Positions 6,432-9,052 of a stretch of DNA of 9,052 bases are shown piece after piece. How positions within the stretch are numbered: position 1 is the first letter of the stretch; each line of letters opens with the position of its first letter. The notes under the pieces were generated by a model. That model searched no databases. It was not told the origin of the DNA and saw only the letters and a program-made list of their open reading frames with translations. This stretch comes from JBGSUZ01 sp043770095 (GTDB lineage: Bacteria > Bacillota > Clostridia > Peptostreptococcales > Acidaminobacteraceae), in the NCBI GenBank assembly GCA_043770095.1, contig JAYVIR010000036.1, positions 1 through 9,052 on the forward strand. Direction: 5' to 3'. Both the position numbers and the translations under genes were made by a program.

Positions 6432-6492
6432 CCAGCAGCTTAGCGCAACTCCGTGAGAAGTTGCACCATGCAACCCCTCGCTAGTCTGCTGG
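6432..6492 (-). ncRNA. Highly structured spacer with alternative hairpins
   Basis: The 61-nt spacer is bounded by perfect 7-bp inverted repeats CCAGCAG/CTGCTGG (6432-6438 with 6486-6492). After a 2-nt mismatch the stem continues as TAGCG/CGCTA (6441-6445 with 6479-6483), giving 12 pairs. Inside, two hairpins compete: GUUGCA-UGG-UGCAAC (6474-6460 region, 6 bp, 3-nt loop) and GCAACU-8nt-AGUUGC (6445-6450 with 6459-6464), which share bases. No U-tract follows on the mRNA strand, so it does not look like a terminator. It could be a cis-acting RNA switch, a small RNA, or a DNA site; the strand is assigned from the gene direction. Confidence 0.5.
6440..6469 (-). CDS. Possible 9-codon leader peptide
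   Basis: Inside the structured spacer, GAGGGG-TTGC-ATG opens a frame encoding MVQLLTELR and then TAA. The ribosome site is the same GAGGGG used by the gene just downstream (6407) and is nearly the same as that of the gene upstream (6640). Its start codon sits in the tip of one internal hairpin, and translating it would disrupt both competing hairpins. Very short and unproven. Confidence 0.25.
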   Translation of the reverse strand: MVQLLTELR

Positions 6493-6493
6493 A

Positions 6494-6640
6494 CTATTTA
6501 AGTTTATTTTCTCTATCCTTCTTGATCAAGTAGTTTACTTTTTTTCTTGTGTCCATGACAGAGCAAAAGATCTTTGAAAGCACAAATGCTGCTGCAAATG
6601 TTATTGTAAACACTGTCCAAATTTGTGTAATAATTTCCAC
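6494..6640 (-). CDS. Small single-span membrane protein, GTG start
   Basis: A 48-residue ORF starting with GTG at 6640, immediately after the TAA of the upstream gene, with GAGGGGGAG just upstream as ribosome site. Residues 2-26 (EIITQIWTVFTITFAAAFVL and following) form one strongly hydrophobic segment, and the rest is basic (DTRKKVNYLIKKDRENKLK), predicting an outside N-terminus and a cytoplasmic tail by the positive-inside rule. The function is unknown. A small membrane protein between phage genes can be a holin or antiholin, and a lipoprotein with spanin-like layout lies 650 nt upstream, but no endolysin is in the window, so lysis is only a possibility. Confidence 0.6.
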   Translation of the reverse strand: MEIITQIWTVFTITFAAAFVLSKIFCSVMDTRKKVNYLIKKDRENKLK

Positions 6641-6982
6641 TTACTCCCCCTCGCCCTTTAGGGCTTCTATTATGATTTTGTGTGAAGAATCATTGCGCTT
6701 GAAGATTACGCGCCCAAACTCATTGCAATGTTTTTCAATTACTTCGAGGCATTTAAATGATTCCAATAGTTTTTTATTCTCTGCCTCTACCTTTTCTAGC
6801 TTGGATTGGAGGGCTTCGTACTCTGCAACAATTTTCCCAATTAGTTCAACAGCCCTAGTAGAATCAAAAACTCCTCTAGGCAATTCTGACCAGCACATTG
6901 AAGCTGCGCCAATGGATTCGCCTACTAATGCTCTAAACTTGCCATTTCCGATTGGCTCTTGCGGGTCTTTACGTTGGGTCAT
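6641..6982 (-). CDS. Phage protein with C-terminal coiled coil, unknown function
   Basis: A 113-residue protein. The first half contains FRALVGESIGAASMCWSELP followed by GVFDSTRAVELIGKIV, a compact motif (IGAASMCW...GVFDS) that I associate with small accessory phage proteins of unknown role but cannot name. From about residue 55 to 90 heptad-like EALQSKLEKVEAENKKLLES predicts a coiled coil, so oligomerisation is likely. The start ATG shares an A with the upstream stop (TAATG), and GAGGTGG lies 7 nt before it. The gene ends directly against the GTG of the small membrane protein. Confidence 0.72.
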   Translation of the reverse strand: MTQRKDPQEPIGNGKFRALVGESIGAASMCWSELPRGVFDSTRAVELIGKIVAEYEALQSKLEKVEAENKKLLESFKCLEVIEKHCNEFGRVIFKRNDSSHKIIIEALKGEGE

Positions 6983-7293
6983 TATTCAACCACCTCAACC
7001 GCTGTGATTTTCCATTTTTTGCCGATCATTGGCCGCAATATTTTACTCAAGTTAATTGCGTGTGGACATATTAGCCCATGACTGCTTAATTCTGCAAACT
7101 CACACTCAAACTCCACAACTTCAGGATCTCGGATTTCTTCGTATTCCCAGTCTGCCAAGATACTTCTTGAGTCCCAAGACGTTGTTTCTAAAAAATCTTT
7201 AGTAAACCACATAAATCTTGTAACAGGATGAATCGCTGCAAAGCGCTTTCGTTCGTTTGCCATGCGGATAAGGTGTTCTAGTTTTGTTTTCAT
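6982..7293 (-). CDS. Unknown phage protein
   Basis: A 103-residue protein without a family I can name. The N-terminus is basic and helical (LEHLIRMANERKRFAAIHP). The middle LETTSWDSRSILADWEYEEI resembles the LADDWE segment at the end of small DUF2829-type phage proteins, but the rest does not clearly follow that family. A CxxH-type pair (ICPHAI, about 75-80) is present without a matching second pair. The start overlaps the lipoprotein stop as ATGA, with GGAAAGG 7 nt upstream, so it is translated from the same message. Confidence 0.65.
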   Translation of the reverse strand: MKTKLEHLIRMANERKRFAAIHPVTRFMWFTKDFLETTSWDSRSILADWEYEEIRDPEVVEFECEFAELSSHGLICPHAINLSKILRPMIGKKWKITAVEVVE

Positions 7294-7610
7294 TTTAAAG
7301 CCTTTCCAAGAACCTTTGCGCCAATCACACCAGCGCCAACTCCAACTGCAATTTCTCCTGCCGATGGGCCAGATGATTCAGCAGAGGGGCGCTGTCTAAT
7401 TGCTTCGTAATATTTCTGCAAGGCATAATTAAAATCGACATAACTTGAAGTAGAGCTCTTTAGCTCCGTTTCAATAAAAACTCTTTTTTCTAAAGGATAA
7501 GACTCCAAAAGCTGTTTTGTTTGGGAGTCTATTTTTTCATAAGCAGTTTTTTCTGGAACTTTTGTGCAAGAAGATAACGCTAAAAATAAAAAAATTATTA
7601 AATTTTTCAT
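7290..7610 (-). CDS. Small lipoprotein with C-terminal hydrophobic glycine-rich segment (u-spanin-like)
   Basis: A 106-residue protein with a clear lipoprotein signal: MKN, a hydrophobic core LIIFLFLALSS, then Cys15 in the lipobox LSSC. The mature part is helical and charged (YEKIDSQTKQLLESYPLEKR) and then leads through a serine/proline-rich linker to GEIAVGVGAGVIGAKVLG (about 85-102), a glycine-zipper-like hydrophobic segment ending in ALK. A lipoylated N-terminus plus a C-terminal membrane segment is the layout of unimolecular spanins (T1 gp11 type), which fuse inner and outer membranes in the last step of lysis. No endolysin is nearby, and other small lipoproteins (superinfection exclusion, for instance) are alternatives. 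The start has GGTGG about 7 nt upstream and overlaps the preceding stop (ATGA). Confidence 0.75.
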   Translation of the reverse strand: MKNLIIFLFLALSSCTKVPEKTAYEKIDSQTKQLLESYPLEKRVFIETELKSSTSSYVDFNYALQKYYEAIRQRPSAESSGPSAGEIAVGVGAGVIGAKVLGKALK

Positions 7611-7663
7611 TTACTTACCACCACAAAGCAATCAGCAAAGGTCTGAATATAATTTCCATTCAT
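7607..7663 (-). other. Minus-1 frame continuation of the 41-codon ORF
   Basis: An ATG at 7663 overlaps the stop of the upstream 41-codon ORF (ATGA) and opens 18 codons (MNGNYIQTFADCFVVVSK) whose TGA overlaps the lipoprotein start (ATGA). It has no ribosome site of its own. It is read in the -1 frame relative to the upstream ORF, and a slippery heptamer at 7666-7672 would join them into one 59-residue protein. Either a separate coupled mini-ORF or, more likely, the C-terminal part of a frameshifted product. Confidence 0.4.
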
Positions 7664-7785
7664 GTCTTTAAAACATAGCCACTGCTGATAAAGGAATGAA
7701 GGCTTTCATAAGATCCAGGCGTAAAGAAAAAGTTTTGGTATTCGACTGTGCCGAGACTAAAATTTAAACATCTTTGATATGCCAT
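7660..7785 (-). CDS. Short ORF, 41 residues, possibly extended by -1 frameshift
   Basis: The ATG at 7785 shares an A with the TAA stop of the ERF gene (TAATG), a junction used repeatedly in this operon. The product is aromatic-rich and does not match a family I know: MAYQRCLNFSLGTVEY, then NFFFTPGSYESLHSF and ISSGYVLKT. It ends one codon after the heptamer T-TTA-AAG. Slipping there by -1 would continue as ...SGYVLK-D-MNGNYIQTF, giving a 59-residue protein that ends flush against the lipoprotein start. The way the two parts fill the gap exactly argues for a real coding region, intact through frameshifting or recently broken by a one-base change. Confidence 0.5.
   Translation of the reverse strand: MAYQRCLNFSLGTVEYQNFFFTPGSYESLHSFISSGYVLKT
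7666..7672 (-). promoter_or_regulatory. Candidate -1 programmed frameshift site TTTAAAG
   Basis: Reading minus strand in the frame of the ORF starting at 7785, the bases are T-TTA-AAG, an exact X-XXY-YYZ slippery heptamer. The zero frame stops after one further codon (ACA TGA), while the -1 frame stays open for 19 codons. I see no strong downstream hairpin or upstream Shine-Dalgarno-like stimulator. Confidence 0.4.
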
Positions 7786-8426
7786 TACGCCTTAGCCCTT
7801 TTCTCAATCACCGCAATTATTTGTTTTAGTTCATCAAGCGAAAGAGCAGATGACTTTTTAACTGTGCCGATCACTTCTTTGATTAAGCCTTGCGGATCGC
7901 TGATATTGTACTCAGTGACCATGTTGTAAAAAATAGTGCGCAGCTTTTCTGCCTCATCGTCTTTTTTAGCGCCAACCTTTGTGACCACAGGCTTAGCTTG
8001 TGGCTTAATAGGTTCAGGCTTTGAAGCAACTGCTGCATTGCCATCATCATCCTCAGTATCAACAATCCCAAGCATGGCGCAAATTGAATAGCGTCTTGCA
8101 TAGGTGATCGCAGAGCCAAGGCCCTGCATATTGTTTCGATCTAAAATTAAAGACAAGTTGCTTGAAAGACTCTCGCCCGAAGCGTGAGCCAAGGTTGTCT
8201 GCACATTAAAACGTGCATCAATGCTAGAGACTTGCTGAATGATAGATAGGCCATACTTTGGAAGGATGTCACGATAGCTGTCTTGTACGGATGTGAGGCT
8301 TGCGTAGCTAGAATTGTAATGTGGATTTTTCATGTCTAGCTTTGCGGGCTTTATTTCGCCCTGTGCTTTTGCTTGTGCCGTGAATTGATTTAATAGGCCC
8401 GCAGGCTTTATTTCAGTCTCTTGCAT
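7785..8426 (-). CDS. erf: ERF-family single-strand annealing recombinase
   Basis: ERF proteins (P22 Erf type) form rings on single-stranded DNA and anneal complementary strands, driving phage recombination and genome circularisation. The 213-residue product shows the family landmarks in order: DMKNPHYNSSYASLTSVQD (31-49), YGLSIIQQV (58-66), TTLAHASGESLSS (77-89), GLGSAITYARRYS (102-114) and the acidic signature DTEDDDGNAA (123-132). A proline/lysine-rich linker (about 133-155) leads to a helical C-terminal domain (KLRTIFYNMV to the end), as in Erf proteins. The ATG at 8426 has AAGGGG 5 nt upstream. It sits in the recombination block beside an apparent RecA-fold ATPase and upstream of the SSB-like and RusA-like genes, its expected partners. 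Confidence 0.93.
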   Translation of the reverse strand: MQETEIKPAGLLNQFTAQAKAQGEIKPAKLDMKNPHYNSSYASLTSVQDSYRDILPKYGLSIIQQVSSIDARFNVQTTLAHASGESLSSNLSLILDRNNMQGLGSAITYARRYSICAMLGIVDTEDDDGNAAVASKPEPIKPQAKPVVTKVGAKKDDEAEKLRTIFYNMVTEYNISDPQGLIKEVIGTVKKSSALSLDELKQIIAVIEKRAKA

Positions 8427-8476
8427 AGATTCCCCTTTTCGGCAAAACCTACGCTAATGAATAAAAAGAATCAAGC

Positions 8477-8833
8477 CTAAAGAATAGTTTCTTTCGGAAA
8501 AATAGATATTGGTTGGTCAATTTCTTCAACGTAGAACGTAAACACGTCATGCTTTCTTGACCAGCTTTTAACAGTGTAGGCTTTTTTGATCCAATCAACA
8601 ACAAGGGTTTCGCCATGCTCTATAAGTCTTTGGCTTTGAATGGCAATAGCCTGAGAGACTAGGTAGGCGTTAAACTCTGCTTGCTGAATTGCAAAAATTG
8701 GCATCTTTGATTGTTCTTGCTCAAGCTCAGCAAACACAGATTTGCAGAAGTTTTTAAAATCTTGTTTGTTGTGAATTCCAAACTTAGCGTTAAGCTTTTT
8801 AACTTCTTGCGAAAGCTTTTCTAATTCATCCAT
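8477..8833 (-). CDS. Unknown protein in the recombination block
   Basis: A 118-residue protein I do not recognise. The first third is a charged helical region (ELEKLSQEVKKLNAKFG), followed by an alanine/glutamine-rich helix (AIQQAEFNAYLVSQAIAIQS, about 48-67) and a more beta-like C-terminus (DVFTFYVEEIDQPISIFP). No membrane or secretion signal is seen. The start overlaps the stop of the upstream ATPase-like gene by one base (TAATG), with AAAGG about 11 nt upstream, so translation is likely coupled. A 50-nt spacer separates it from the ERF gene. A role in recombination or replication is inferred from position only. Confidence 0.68.
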   Translation of the reverse strand: MDELEKLSQEVKKLNAKFGIHNKQDFKNFCKSVFAELEQEQSKMPIFAIQQAEFNAYLVSQAIAIQSQRLIEHGETLVVDWIKKAYTVKSWSRKHDVFTFYVEEIDQPISIFPKETIL

Positions 8834-9052
8834 TAACGGCTAAACCTTTGAATTGGATCTTCGTGAAAGATCTGTTGATGCTCTTTTATCGAATAGCGAT
8901 TAAAGTCGCACTTCATTTCTAGCTTAAACTTTGGACCAAACCTATTTTTTAGTGACTTGATAAAAAACTTTTCACCATCTTGAAAAAAAGACAGCACAGC
9001 AGCGCATGGTTGCTTTGATCTTTTTGATGCCTTTGGTTCGTTATCATCATCA
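8833..9052 (-). CDS. C-terminal end of a probable RecA-fold ATPase, N-terminus outside window
   Basis: An open minus-strand frame enters from the right edge and gives 72 residues to the TAA at 8833-8835. The segment CAAVLSFFQDGEKFFIKSLK followed by NRFGPKFKLEMKCDF matches the pattern of the last strands of RecA-fold ATPases (RadA, DnaB and phage RecA-like helicases), where a hydrophobic strand is followed by KNRFGP. The preceding KASKRSK would be part of the loop region. The Walker motifs would lie upstream outside the window, so the family is provisional. Its placement ahead of the ERF gene fits a replication or recombination ATPase. Confidence 0.5.
   Translation of the reverse strand, partial: DDDNEPKASKRSKQPCAAVLSFFQDGEKFFIKSLKNRFGPKFKLEMKCDFNRYSIKEHQQIFHEDPIQRFSR

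Noticed and set aside
6432..6492. Integron attC site or tRNA in the structured spacer
   Set aside because: The attC end boxes (RYYYAAC and GTTRRRY) are not in the right places, and no cloverleaf with anticodon arm, T-loop or CCA-adjacent pattern can be drawn.
6549..7007. 152-codon plus-strand ORF, the longest on that strand
   Set aside because: It is antiparallel to the coiled-coil gene and the small membrane protein, has low-complexity serine-rich composition, and would be the only gene on the plus strand.
7883..8119. 78-codon minus-strand ORF rich in methionine and leucine
   Set aside because: It lies entirely within the ERF gene in another frame; the ERF frame has clear family motifs there.
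8427..8476. Promoter before the ERF gene (TTGATT with a 17-nt spacer to TAGGTT)
   Set aside because: The -10 match is poor (3 of 6), and the spacing could be found by chance in AT-rich DNA.
8477..8503. A/T hairpin AAAGAA-acta-TTCTTT as a terminator
   Set aside because: The stem is only A-T pairs and lacks a proper G-C core, so it is unlikely to stop transcription.

Overview
The window is part of a tailed dsDNA bacteriophage or prophage genome, at moderate GC (roughly 40% by eye). All supportable genes lie on the minus strand and are tightly packed: stop and start codons overlap as TAATG or ATGA at several junctions, and there are no long intergenic gaps. A lipoprotein signal with a clear lipobox suggests a diderm (Gram-negative-type) host. 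I cannot name the host or a close phage relative from the sequence alone.

In transcription order (from position 9052 down to 1) the layout is as follows. (a) DNA metabolism: the C-terminal end of what looks like a RecA-fold ATPase (8833-9052), an unknown 118-residue protein, and an ERF-family single-strand annealing protein (7785-8426). (b) Small accessory genes from 6190 to 7785: a short ORF that appears to continue through a textbook -1 slippery heptamer, a small lipoprotein with a C-terminal glycine-rich hydrophobic segment (u-spanin-like), two unknown proteins, a 48-codon single-span membrane protein with a GTG start, and a highly structured 61-nt spacer that may hold a 9-codon leader ORF. 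(c) A second DNA-metabolism block: two unknown proteins, a 102-residue protein with an SSB-type acidic C-terminal tip (TTG start), a basic unknown protein, a RusA-like resolvase, a divergent CsrA-like small protein and a small acidic protein. (d) Packaging: a ParB-like/DNA methyltransferase fusion, terminase small subunit, terminase large subunit and portal protein, whose C-terminus runs off the left edge.

The logic is that of a recombination-dependent phage. ERF annealing, an SSB-like protein and a RusA-type resolvase handle replicated or recombining DNA. The terminase pair and portal then package it, and the methyltransferase directly upstream of the small terminase probably modifies the genome or influences packaging or host restriction. 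The most unusual points are the candidate -1 frameshift at 7666-7672, the switch-like RNA elements at 6432-6492 and 4164-4197, an intrinsic-terminator-shaped hairpin inside the 5' end of the resolvase gene, the CsrA-like protein, and the base-composition break inside the ParB/methyltransferase gene.
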